DNA of 64,000 nt from assembly GCA_030835825.1 (NCBI GenBank), contig JAURRA010000016.1, positions 62,001 to 126,000 of the forward strand. Reading direction: 5' to 3'. The position numbers and the translations under genes are program-made. Positions 54,031-62,479 of the stretch are shown piece after piece; position 1 is the first letter of the stretch; each line of letters starts with the position of its first letter. The notes under the pieces were generated by a model that made no database searches, was not told the DNA's origin, and worked only from the letters and a program-made list of their open reading frames with translations. Source of the stretch: Flavobacteriaceae bacterium (lineage in GTDB: Bacteria; Bacteroidota; Bacteroidia; Flavobacteriales; Flavobacteriaceae).

Positions 54031-54918
54031 CTAGCCTATCGCTACGTCAAATAATGCCAAACTACAGACCCCGATGACCACCCATATCTTGAAAGCATTG
54101 TCAATGATCCAAAATTGACGACTAGATTGGGCCTTAAACATGAGTATTCCCAGCTCTAAAGCAATCAAAATGCTGAGCAAAAAGAAATAAATCATTCTAC
54201 CAATGGGATAGAGATAAACGATACCTACTGCCACCAGACTGATAAGCGAAAGAAGGGTGTAAAATAAATTCTTACTCCGTTGAAGCCCATACCTAACAGG
54301 TATGGTTTGTAGATTTGCTGTAAGATCTCCTTGCATACTTTTCATGTCTTTTGCAACGCGTTTGGCCGATAGCACTAGGAATAGAAAAAAGGCCTGAACG
54401 AAGATAACCTCATCGAAGCTTCTGTAATAAATGGTTACGGCTAAAAACGGGGTAACCACAAGAACAGATGACATGATATTACTCAAAATGGTGAATCTCC
54501 TCAAAAAAGCAGAATACAGGCTAAGGGCCAAAATATAGGTGCCAAAGAATAACAAGGCCCGGTAGGAAACGCTATAGGCCAATATGAGTGCCAGCATTGA
54601 AGTGATGATAGCAACCCATAATTTGGTACGGTCACTTATCATACTATCGATCATGGCCTTTTGGGGCCGATTGATGAAGTCTTTTTTTCGGTCATAAAAA
54701 TTGTTAATAATGTAACCTGCCGCAATGCAGGTTGCCGACGACATGACTATAAGCAGTAATTGAGTGTCAAATAGAATGTCCCTCAAACCCTTTGAGCCCC
54801 CGAGCATATAAATAGCAGCCAAATATTGCCCAACAGCAAGCAAAAGGATATTATACCCTTTGACAACAGAAAAAAGACTGAAAAATTTAAGCAGCACATG
54901 AGGACGTTTGGGGGTCAT
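54031..54918 (-). CDS. UbiA-family prenyltransferase (GGGP/GG-transferase-like)
   Basis: 295-residue membrane enzyme with about eight helices. First catalytic motif is intact, NNFYDRKKD (Asn72, Asp76, Asp80), and the second is KDMKSMQGD. The family moves a prenyl chain to an aromatic or glycerol-phosphate acceptor; relatives in this phylum are usually labelled geranylgeranylglycerol-phosphate geranylgeranyltransferase, but the acceptor here is not established. It is the last gene of an operon with mevalonate kinase and diphosphomevalonate decarboxylase, tying it to isoprenoid supply. Menaquinone synthesis is another possibility. Confidence 0.85.
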   Translation of the reverse strand: MTPKRPHVLLKFFSLFSVVKGYNILLLAVGQYLAAIYMLGGSKGLRDILFDTQLLLIVMSSATCIAAGYIINNFYDRKKDFINRPQKAMIDSMISDRTKLWVAIITSMLALILAYSVSYRALLFFGTYILALSLYSAFLRRFTILSNIMSSVLVVTPFLAVTIYYRSFDEVIFVQAFFLFLVLSAKRVAKDMKSMQGDLTANLQTIPVRYGLQRSKNLFYTLLSLISLVAVGIVYLYPIGRMIYFFLLSILIALELGILMFKAQSSRQFWIIDNAFKIWVVIGVCSLALFDVAIG

Positions 54919-54929
54919 GCCGCTAAAGA

Positions 54930-55856
54930 TTAAAAGTGATAAACGACTTCTAATTTATAATCTTTAAGAAGGGTTTTAGCTTTGTCAATGTCTTCGGTAA
55001 AACCCAAAAAATAACCTCCACCGCCAGAACCACATAGCTTCAAATAATAGCCATTAGTGTCAATACCCTGTTTCCACAATTGATGAAATTTCAGTGGGAT
55101 CATAGGTTTGAAATGCCCTAATACAACCCTAGACAAGGCTTTTGTATTCTTGAATAAACCTTTGATATTTCCAGACAAAAAGTCGTCTACACAAGCGTCT
55201 GTTAATTTGATAAACTTGTTTTGTAGCATTTGTTGGAATGCTGTCTCCTTCATATTGTCAAGGAATATTTTTACCATAGGAGCCGTTTCTCCAGAATATC
55301 CACTGTCTAGCAAAAAAACTGCTCTTTTACCTTGACCTTGATTTGGAATCCCAGTCGGTGTAACATGAGTTTTTGAATGTATCAATATGGGAAGACTCAA
55401 ATAACTATTCAGTGGATCTAATCCAGATGAATTACCGTGAAAATAGGACTCCATAGTGGCGAATGCCTTTTTAAGAGTCATGAGTTTGTCTCGGGTCAAA
55501 TTCTCTAAAACTGTAATCTTATCTTTGGCATATCGATCGTAAATAGCAGCGACTAGGGCACCACTACTACCAACACCATAACCTTGTGGGATAGACGAAT
55601 CAAAGTGTAAACCTTTTAAAATATCAGCTTCCAGTCTCTCATGGTCAAACTGCACGACATTGGAATCTAAAGTTTTTAAATAGACTGCAAATTTTTTAAT
55701 TTCATTGTTAGATATTTCAGCGTCCTCTGTATCACATTGAAAGCTTTTGAGTCCTCCCTTAAAATGATTGTAGGGTATTGAAAGGCCTTTGGAATCTTTG
55801 ATGATTCCATACTCTCCAAAGAGCAATATCTTCGCGTAAAACAAAGGACCTTTCAT
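54930..55856 (-). CDS. Mevalonate kinase-like GHMP kinase
   Basis: 308-residue GHMP kinase. It begins FYAKILLFGEYGIIKDSKGL (substrate-side motif 1), has the ATP loop PQGYGVGSSGALVAA and the third motif LCGSGGGGYFLGF. Placed between mvaD and ubiA with a 4-base overlap and an 11-base gap, it most likely phosphorylates mevalonate or phosphomevalonate in the mevalonate route. The exact position of the phosphate cannot be read from sequence. Confidence 0.85.
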   Translation of the reverse strand: MKGPLFYAKILLFGEYGIIKDSKGLSIPYNHFKGGLKSFQCDTEDAEISNNEIKKFAVYLKTLDSNVVQFDHERLEADILKGLHFDSSIPQGYGVGSSGALVAAIYDRYAKDKITVLENLTRDKLMTLKKAFATMESYFHGNSSGLDPLNSYLSLPILIHSKTHVTPTGIPNQGQGKRAVFLLDSGYSGETAPMVKIFLDNMKETAFQQMLQNKFIKLTDACVDDFLSGNIKGLFKNTKALSRVVLGHFKPMIPLKFHQLWKQGIDTNGYYLKLCGSGGGGYFLGFTEDIDKAKTLLKDYKLEVVYHF

Positions 55857-56956
55857 AAGATTTTATACTCGTTTAATTGTTTTGAGCCTGCGCCCATTTC
55901 ATCACAAATATAGCGACCGTTTTGACAATATGCTACCAAATCTTTCAATATGAAGGCCAAGACCTCCTTTTTGCAGTAATTGGGATACAACAAATGAACA
56001 TTGGCTCCTGCGTCTAGGGTAAAGCAGATTGGAATACCGGTTGCTTGTCTAAATTTCCATACTGCTTGTATAATGGATAAGGTAGCTGGCTGCATCAGCA
56101 GGTAGGACGGATGGCTAGTCATCATCATAGCATGCAAGGTAAGTGCTTCAGATTCAACTATGGAAATAAAACCTGTCAGGTCTCCGTTTGCCAAAATTTC
56201 CAATAAATCAGTTAGATTTTGTTCCGCTTGTTCAAATCGCTTTTGAGCAAAAGGATGTCCGTGCATCAGGTCGTGACCAGAAGTACTACTGACCTGCTTT
56301 TGACCCTCTTCCACAATTAAAATAGTATCTTGATAGCTCGAAAATACATCATGTACTGGTCGATTTAATGTAACACCGACCAAATCAGAACCATGATCAA
56401 TAGCTCCATGATTTCCCCAAGCAACAATGGGACCGCTAATACTTCGGCAGGCACTTCCCGATCCTAATCGGGCTAAGAAGGATGCTTTAGTCAAAAAAAA
56501 TGCCTCAGACATTGTTGGGTGACAACTTTTCTCAATGGACATCAAACACAAAGACAAGGCGGCCATGCCACTTGCACTAGAGGCAATTCCTGAGCTGTGT
56601 GGAAAAGTGTTGGCGGTACGTATGGTGAAATGACCCGCTGTGAGAAATGGCAGAAATTCTAAGGTCTTTTCAAAAAAAGCCTCAATTTTAGGTCGAAACG
56701 ATTCGTTTGCCACATTATCTACCAACACGTCAAAAGAAAACCTTGAGTCATGCAATTTGTCACACGAATAGGTCAATTCTGTAATAGTTTTACAATTCGA
56801 CAATGTAAAGCTCACCGAAGCATTAGCAGGAAGTTGGACAGGCTTTTTCCCCCAATATTTAACCAAGGCAATATTGCTAGGTGCCGACCAAACTACCGAT
56901 TGACTTATCGGCTGTTTTGACGAATAAATCAGTTTAAAGGTATCTTCCGAGATCAT
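55853..56956 (-). CDS. mvaD: Diphosphomevalonate decarboxylase
   Basis: GHMP-superfamily enzyme of 367 residues making isopentenyl diphosphate. Signatures: SAPSNIALVKYWGK (N-terminal motif), SSGIASSASGMAAL (ATP loop), LGSGSACRSISGP and the C-terminal FTLDAGANVHLL containing the catalytic Asp. First gene of the mvaD-kinase-ubiA operon. The -7 box ends 5 bases before the ATG, predicting a leaderless message; no in-frame downstream Met is compatible with the family's start. Confidence 0.93.
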   Translation of the reverse strand: MISEDTFKLIYSSKQPISQSVVWSAPSNIALVKYWGKKPVQLPANASVSFTLSNCKTITELTYSCDKLHDSRFSFDVLVDNVANESFRPKIEAFFEKTLEFLPFLTAGHFTIRTANTFPHSSGIASSASGMAALSLCLMSIEKSCHPTMSEAFFLTKASFLARLGSGSACRSISGPIVAWGNHGAIDHGSDLVGVTLNRPVHDVFSSYQDTILIVEEGQKQVSSTSGHDLMHGHPFAQKRFEQAEQNLTDLLEILANGDLTGFISIVESEALTLHAMMMTSHPSYLLMQPATLSIIQAVWKFRQATGIPICFTLDAGANVHLLYPNYCKKEVLAFILKDLVAYCQNGRYICDEMGAGSKQLNEYKIL

Positions 56957-56960
56957 GCTG

Positions 56961-56968
56961 CAAAGATA
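56961..56968 (-). promoter_or_regulatory. -7 promoter box abutting mvaD
   Basis: TATCTTTG on the minus strand, perfect TAnnTTTG; the A of the mvaD ATG is 5 bases beyond its final G. No TTTG at -33. Confidence 0.6.
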
Positions 56969-57211
56969 GCATTTCCACTGACTGTTGCAGGATAAGAACT
57001 AACAGATAATTCTAATCAACTGGAAAAGAAGAATTTTGCCTGAAAAGAGACCTAGAAGCAATTGAAGCAAAAATATCGTCATTTCAAGTAGATTTTGAGA
57101 ATGAATTAATTAAAATAAGATCAAAAAAAAATTAGTTACTCGTTCTCGACACGATTTTTCGTCACCAAAATGAATGTCAAAGGCACAACTGGTAGGTTTA
57201 AAAATAATTTT

Positions 57212-57219
57212 TATATTTG
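57212..57219 (+). promoter_or_regulatory. -7 promoter box of the small membrane protein gene
   Basis: TATATTTG, a perfect TAnnTTTG, 27 bases before the ATG at 57246. An upstream in-frame start at 57174 would place the promoter inside the gene and is rejected. Confidence 0.6.
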
Positions 57220-57245
57220 ATGAAGTAACCCTTAAAACTACTCTT

Positions 57246-57677
57246 ATGTTATCAAAACCAAACATCATTTCTACCCTCATTACGGCCATTTGGGCTTATT
57301 TAGGGGGTTATTTACTGTGGGATGTCTTCGGCGGACCGTTATTCCAAGACCACAGAGGTACGGCTATGAATGTCGATAAAGCCGAGCCTGATATGCTTCT
57401 GTTGTTATTGGGCTGTGTTATTACAGCTTTTGCTTTTTCAACACTTTACGGAAAGACTTCTTCAAGTAATTATGGGCTGAGTAGCGGTATTAAATTCGGC
57501 CTTTTGCTTTCATTACTTGGAATCTCTTACGCCATAATTAGCTACAGCATGACCAACCTATTGGATTCCTACGGCGCCATGTACGACGCAGTAATTAATG
57601 TCATATATTATGTCCTTATGGGAGCCATTGCTGGCATGGTATACCGCTCATTTCAAAGTTCAGAAGCGGCGGAGTAA
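57246..57677 (+). CDS. Small four-helix membrane protein of unknown function
   Basis: 143 residues from ATG 57246 (MLSKPNIISTLITAIWAYLGG). Four hydrophobic segments (about 8-26, 47-65, 80-100, 112-132) separated by short loops, one with GGPLFQDHRGTAMNVDKAEPD. Layout is similar to small DUF1761-like membrane proteins but I do not recognise the family. It is monocistronic: own promoter, and a palindromic terminator 8 bases after the stop. Confidence 0.75.
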   Translation: MLSKPNIISTLITAIWAYLGGYLLWDVFGGPLFQDHRGTAMNVDKAEPDMLLLLLGCVITAFAFSTLYGKTSSSNYGLSSGIKFGLLLSLLGISYAIISYSMTNLLDSYGAMYDAVINVIYYVLMGAIAGMVYRSFQSSEAAE

Positions 57678-57684
57678 TATAAAA

Positions 57685-57708
57685 AAAGCGTCTCTTAAGA
57701 GACGCTTT
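57685..57708. terminator. Bidirectional terminator between convergent genes
   Basis: A perfect 24-base palindrome (12-base arms, AAAGCGTCTCTT and its complement), preceded by an A run and followed by a T/A-rich stretch, so it works in both directions. It lies between the small membrane protein and the end of the GH13 gene. Confidence 0.88.
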
Positions 57709-57713
57709 ATATT

Positions 57714-59132
57714 TTACTTTTTAAGATATATGTGATAGGCCCAGGGTGTTAAGCTCCCTGCTGTTTCACCATCGCTAGTAAAAGATTCTTCAGACATAGC
57801 ATCTTGGTAGTTTCCTGCCTCGATGGCATTGTGAGTTTTGATCTCTTTGGATACATTCATCACGAACACAATGGTATCAGTTTCCTTTTGTCGGCGCATG
57901 ATTAGAACCTTGGCATTACCAGAATCTAAAACCTCATATTTTGCTGCGTTTTTTCCACCGTTTAAAGCTGGATGACTTGTTTTCAATATGGCCAATTTTT
58001 CAAGCAATGGCCATACTTTCCCTTTTGTTTTCGGTATTGAATCCTTTTCAAAAAACAACAATCGATGAGAGAGATCATACTCCTGACCTGAGTATATCAA
58101 GGGCATTCCCGGAGCGATATAACTCAGGGCCAGTAAAGCTTCTGCCGCGTCACCCATGCGCTCTTCAATGGTGCCGTTCCAAGAATTCTCATCATGGTTG
58201 GTTATAAAATTCATCAATATATCATCGGACTCATATTTGGTTGCCATATCGGTAAGATACTCGGCAAATCCTTGGGCATTTTGCTCGCCCTTTGCCATCA
58301 TATTCATTTGGTGGTGTCCGTCCCATCCATAACACATGTCAAATAGATCTGACCCTTTGAGCAGTTCGGCTTCATGGGCTTCGGCTAACATAAATAGCTG
58401 TCTGTCGGATTCAAGTCGTGGTATGGCTTTTTCCCAAAATTCAATTGGAACAGATCCGGCGACATCACAACGAAAACCATCAACACCCTCTTGATCAACC
58501 CAATATTTCATATCGGAAATCATCTCTTCATGAAGATCCAAATTGTCATAATTCAAGTCCGCCACATCTTGCCATCCAACAGATACACCGTCTTCATTTA
58601 AAGGGTCAGTAATTTCACCCGCCGCGTTCTTAGTATAGAAATCTGGCCGATTCTCGATCCAATAATGATCCCAACCTGTGTGATTAGGCACCCAATCAAG
58701 TATCACAAAAATATCGTTGTCATGAGCTGTTTTTACTAAATTTCTAAAATCCTCAATCGTACCAAATTCGGGATTGATGGCCTTAAAATCAGAGACTGCA
58801 TAATAACTACCCAGATATTTTTTTCGCTCTTCAGGATCTTCAATATCATGAATAAATAAGTCTCCTTTAGCCTTTCTGTTAGTTAGAGAAATTGGAAATA
58901 TAGGCATTAGCCATATCACTTTAACACCGAGTTGCTTGAGCTGAGGAATGTCTTTTGTAAAGGCCTCAAACGTACCTTCTGGCGAATATTGACGGATATT
59001 TGCCTCGTATATGATAGCTGTTTCCATCATTTCGTCTGTAACGACTGGTACTTGTTTTTGTTCTTCATTTACAGCATTGTTACAACCCGTTAGAGTTAAA
59101 ATGACTAGCGCTAAAAAGATTATTTGTTTCAT
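57714..59132 (-). CDS. GH13 alpha-amylase-family lipoprotein
   Basis: 472-residue lipoprotein (Cys17 in LTLTGCNNA). TIM-barrel motifs: DWVPNHTGWDHYW, nucleophile Asp223 in DGFRCDVAG, acid/base Glu251 in FMLAEAHEAE and Asp314 in FITNHDEN. C-terminal beta domain short. Predicted to hydrolyse alpha-1,4-glucans outside the inner membrane, feeding the GH31 enzyme. Fourth and last gene of the operon seen here; 17 bases after GH31. Terminated by the palindrome at 57685-57708. Confidence 0.9.
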   Translation of the reverse strand: MKQIIFLALVILTLTGCNNAVNEEQKQVPVVTDEMMETAIIYEANIRQYSPEGTFEAFTKDIPQLKQLGVKVIWLMPIFPISLTNRKAKGDLFIHDIEDPEERKKYLGSYYAVSDFKAINPEFGTIEDFRNLVKTAHDNDIFVILDWVPNHTGWDHYWIENRPDFYTKNAAGEITDPLNEDGVSVGWQDVADLNYDNLDLHEEMISDMKYWVDQEGVDGFRCDVAGSVPIEFWEKAIPRLESDRQLFMLAEAHEAELLKGSDLFDMCYGWDGHHQMNMMAKGEQNAQGFAEYLTDMATKYESDDILMNFITNHDENSWNGTIEERMGDAAEALLALSYIAPGMPLIYSGQEYDLSHRLLFFEKDSIPKTKGKVWPLLEKLAILKTSHPALNGGKNAAKYEVLDSGNAKVLIMRRQKETDTIVFVMNVSKEIKTHNAIEAGNYQDAMSEESFTSDGETAGSLTPWAYHIYLKK

Positions 59133-59149
59133 AATTTACATGTTGATTA

Positions 59150-61534
59150 TTACTTGATTTTTAAATTCAATTCATTTGATGTTGACCATTGTATAGGCAA
59201 AGACAACGTATTATTTAGTGGATCGAAATTGATATTTGTTAGTTTTTTACCATTTACAGAAACCCGTTTTGGCTTTTGTTCCCAATGATGAATAATTAAA
59301 TTAATGGTCTTAACTCCTGCTTCATAGTTAGCTCCAATCTGAGCTTCGAACTCAAATTTTGAAAACCTTTTTCTCTTATTGTATTCGAATACTAACAATT
59401 CAAATTGTCCGTTTTCGAAAGCATTTTTGGTCTTGCCATCGTCGTTATATAATACCCTTTCACTGCTTTCCAATTCAGAGTCGTGATAAAAGTGTAAATC
59501 AAAACTATTTAAACTGTAAAGGTCCGTGGACTGCAGCGGCTGAACCATAGGAATGAAAGCCCCCGTCCTCACATAGGTCGGAATACTGAATGCCGTGGTG
59601 GGTATCATTTTGGCCTGACCCCCATCTACTTTTTGATCGGTGTAGAAGTTAATCCAATTGGCCGATGAAGGGAAGTAAACTTCGACCTCATCCAATTCCG
59701 AGCTGGTCACTGGGGTAATTAAGAAGTCATGTCCCCAGTAATAACTGCTCGACCATTCGGACAAATCATTTTTATCATCTTCAAAAAACAATGGCCTCAT
59801 TAGAGGTGTTCCTTTCAAATGATTTTCGAAAGCCAAATTGTAATTATAGGGTAGCAATTGATACCTTAAGTTTATACTTTGTTTGGCCAAATCTTTAGTT
59901 TTTTCTTCTCTAAAAACGGGTTCACTGGGCACTTCTTCCTGGGCATGAGGTCTGTAAATAGGCTGAAAGACACCGTATTGCAGCCACCTTGTATATAACT
60001 CATCATCTAGATTTGGTCCAGCAAATCCACCTAAATCGGAATGCATATAGCCCAAACCTTGCATACCCATTTGAAGGGCAATTTTCGGCTGACTTTGCAA
60101 CCCGCCCCAGGTCCTGTTTACATCTCCGGACCACGGAATCATACCGTAGCGCTGAGAACCCGAATAACCTGCCCTCATTAAAATAAAAGGTCTTTTGTTT
60201 GGGAAATCTTGAGCATAACCATTGTGAACCAAAGCCGCCCAATCATGGCCATAAATATTGTGAACTTCGTCAGCCGATCCATTGGCGTGAATTAAATCGG
60301 CTGGATGAACTTCGGGCTCGCCCAAATCGCCCCAAACACCTGCAACGCCCATATCGGCCAAGCCCTTGTAAATAGTCCAAAACCAGTTTTTTCCTTCTGG
60401 GCTGTAGATGTCAATTAATCCCGTATTACCAAAATAAAAATCGTATTTGAAAGGATTACCGATACTGTCTTTAGCCAATACATCCTTTTCAACGGCCTCA
60501 TCCCAACGATTGGATGTGGTTAGAATAAAAGGCTCTGTAATCAATATGGTTTTCACTCCTTTTTGTTTGAATCGATCAATCATGCCTTCCATATCTGGGA
60601 ACGAGTCTCTAAATACCTGCAAATTGCCCATGGTGCCTTGAATATCTTTTCCGAACCAATACAAATCGAGAATGACAGCATCGAGCGGAATACCTTCTTT
60701 TTCAAATTGTGCTACGGTGTGCTCTGTCTCTGCCTGAGAGTGATAACCAAAACGGCTTGAAAAATTGCCAAGCGCCCATCTTGGAGGCATCGGTTGTTTG
60801 CCCGTCAGTGCGGTGTAATTATCTAAAAGGTCAATCCAATGATTTGCTGCGACTACCTGATAGGTTTTTCTCCCAGAAATGGTTTCGTATTTTAGGGTGT
60901 TGTTATGGCTGCTGTCAAGGTCCAGAAAACCTATTGGCGCATTGTCAAAATGCACCAAGTATTTTTTGGATGACAAAACAAGCGGCATGGTATAGTTCAT
61001 CAATTCACTTTCGGTTTCATAGCCGTAATGCGCTCGATTGTATAATTCTAAACGATGACCTCTTCGGTTCATGTCCAACGCCCTAGCACCACCACCATAT
61101 AAAACTTCATTGGAATCTAAATTGAATTCAAGCGTTTCATGCGTACTGTTTTTCTGATAGCCTGCCTTTTCGGAAATCAACAGTTTTCCTCGGTATAAAT
61201 AACTGATTTGAAAGGGTGACTTTTGGATATCAACAGTGATTCCAACAGATTGCAATATTAGATCTCGATCGCGTTCAATGGCAATAACTTCTGTGTCAGA
61301 TTGGGCGAGAACTACGGCATGCGACTCAGAGATATACTCTTGATCTTGGGGCACAAATGTGGTCTCAACAATTTCGGGAGAATAAAATTTGATTTGATAA
61401 ATGCCATCGTTTACAGTCAGTTCGTACCCTTCAGTTGTCTTTTGAAAAGTCTGAAGTATTCTGCCCTGATTTTGAGCAGCGATCGACAAGCACAAGGCGC
61501 ATGATAGGACAAATAGGTAAATGGCTTTATTCAT
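59150..61534 (-). CDS. GH31 alpha-glucosidase, exported
   Basis: 794-residue enzyme with a signal peptide (ending near SIAAQ). GH31 layout: N-terminal beta domain to about 240, TIM barrel, and C-terminal beta domains. Nucleophile Asp403 in GVWGDLGEPEVH and acid/base Asp471 in IPWSGDVNRTWGG. The nucleophile motif GDLGEPE differs from the common WxDMNE, a form seen in some Bacteroidota GH31 subgroups, so specificity may not be plain maltose; isomaltose-type linkages are possible. Likely periplasmic. It overlaps the esterase gene by 8 bases. Confidence 0.92.
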   Translation of the reverse strand: MNKAIYLFVLSCALCLSIAAQNQGRILQTFQKTTEGYELTVNDGIYQIKFYSPEIVETTFVPQDQEYISESHAVVLAQSDTEVIAIERDRDLILQSVGITVDIQKSPFQISYLYRGKLLISEKAGYQKNSTHETLEFNLDSNEVLYGGGARALDMNRRGHRLELYNRAHYGYETESELMNYTMPLVLSSKKYLVHFDNAPIGFLDLDSSHNNTLKYETISGRKTYQVVAANHWIDLLDNYTALTGKQPMPPRWALGNFSSRFGYHSQAETEHTVAQFEKEGIPLDAVILDLYWFGKDIQGTMGNLQVFRDSFPDMEGMIDRFKQKGVKTILITEPFILTTSNRWDEAVEKDVLAKDSIGNPFKYDFYFGNTGLIDIYSPEGKNWFWTIYKGLADMGVAGVWGDLGEPEVHPADLIHANGSADEVHNIYGHDWAALVHNGYAQDFPNKRPFILMRAGYSGSQRYGMIPWSGDVNRTWGGLQSQPKIALQMGMQGLGYMHSDLGGFAGPNLDDELYTRWLQYGVFQPIYRPHAQEEVPSEPVFREEKTKDLAKQSINLRYQLLPYNYNLAFENHLKGTPLMRPLFFEDDKNDLSEWSSSYYWGHDFLITPVTSSELDEVEVYFPSSANWINFYTDQKVDGGQAKMIPTTAFSIPTYVRTGAFIPMVQPLQSTDLYSLNSFDLHFYHDSELESSERVLYNDDGKTKNAFENGQFELLVFEYNKRKRFSKFEFEAQIGANYEAGVKTINLIIHHWEQKPKRVSVNGKKLTNINFDPLNNTLSLPIQWSTSNELNLKIK

Positions 61535-62477
61535 GGGATCGACTTAATAAAAAGGTTAAAGGCACTTCAATTCTGTTCCGCCAAGAATTTTCATCATGGG
61601 CATCGCCCTCAAATTTGAGATTCAGATAATTTTCTTGTCCATAACCCTTTAAAACAAAGATGCTGTCCAAAAGTGAAGCGTATTGCGGGTAATAGGCATC
61701 CAGCGTTTCAGTTCCATAGTCAAAATACATTTTATGATCCGAGGCATTGGGAAAGTTGGCCTCTATATATTTAAAGATTGCCTCAGGGACAGGATTATTA
61801 TCAGCAGGCGCAACCCCAGGCCAGTGTGTTGACAAGCAGGCAGCCCCTCCAAAAACCATAGGGTATTCAGTAACGGCATACATAGAAATTAATCCTCCCA
61901 TACTTGATCCCGCTAAAAAGGTGTTTTTCCTGTCCTTTAAGGTTGAATAATTTGAATCTATAAAAGGTTTTAATTCATTGACCAAAAACTTGAGATAATT
62001 ATCTGCAGAAAACTTCATCGATATGCTGAGATTGGACTTCCCTGCGTCATCAAGCACTTTCCTTTGATCACTTTCCGATAAAAATTCAAATGCTTTTTGA
62101 GGAAAATAATCGGCATGCCGTTGCTCAGGCACATTCCAAATCCCAACAACGATAGCATCCCTGATTAAACCCTTTGCCGTCAAAGCTACCATCGCCTCGT
62201 CTACTCCCCATTCTTGACTGTTCCATGTGTCCGAAGGATCAAACAACATTTTGCCATCGTGCATATACAGTACAGCATAGGACTTTGTTTTGGTGTAATT
62301 CTCTGGCAACCAAATATCAATATTTCTGGGTGTTACAAATTCAGAGGGGAACTTTTGGATTCTTTGGATTTGTCCCCCTGCCAGACTTAACTCTGCCGAA
62401 ACAACTTTGATGTTTTGACTAATGGCATGATTTGTAACGAATGAAACAAATAATAGCAGGAATAGTAAACGAGACAT
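61527..62477 (-). CDS. Exported alpha/beta-hydrolase esterase (enterochelin-esterase-like)
   Basis: 316 residues with signal peptide (cleavage near HAISQ). Esterase_D/Fes-type fold: NIDIWLPENYT, YAVLYMHDGKMLFD, nucleophile Ser192 in AGSSMGG, and the catalytic His in EGDAHDENSWRNR. In a starch-type operon it may deacylate substituted glucans or oligosaccharides; a siderophore role is unlikely given the neighbours. Starts 2 bases after the upstream GH13 stop and overlaps GH31. Confidence 0.85.
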   Translation of the reverse strand: MSRLLFLLLFVSFVTNHAISQNIKVVSAELSLAGGQIQRIQKFPSEFVTPRNIDIWLPENYTKTKSYAVLYMHDGKMLFDPSDTWNSQEWGVDEAMVALTAKGLIRDAIVVGIWNVPEQRHADYFPQKAFEFLSESDQRKVLDDAGKSNLSISMKFSADNYLKFLVNELKPFIDSNYSTLKDRKNTFLAGSSMGGLISMYAVTEYPMVFGGAACLSTHWPGVAPADNNPVPEAIFKYIEANFPNASDHKMYFDYGTETLDAYYPQYASLLDSIFVLKGYGQENYLNLKFEGDAHDENSWRNRIEVPLTFLLSRSHE

Positions 62478-62479
62478 GC

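Larger units (their letters stand above)
56957..57245. other. Intergenic region between mvaD and the small membrane protein (289 bases)
   Basis: It holds the divergent -7 boxes of mvaD (56961-56968) and of the downstream gene (57212-57219). The A-rich middle has no frame, repeat or RNA structure I can support. Confidence 0.6.

Noticed and set aside
57174-57245. Upstream start for the small membrane protein
   Set aside because: A perfect -7 box at 57212-57219 lies inside this extension, and the later ATG starts just before the first membrane helix.
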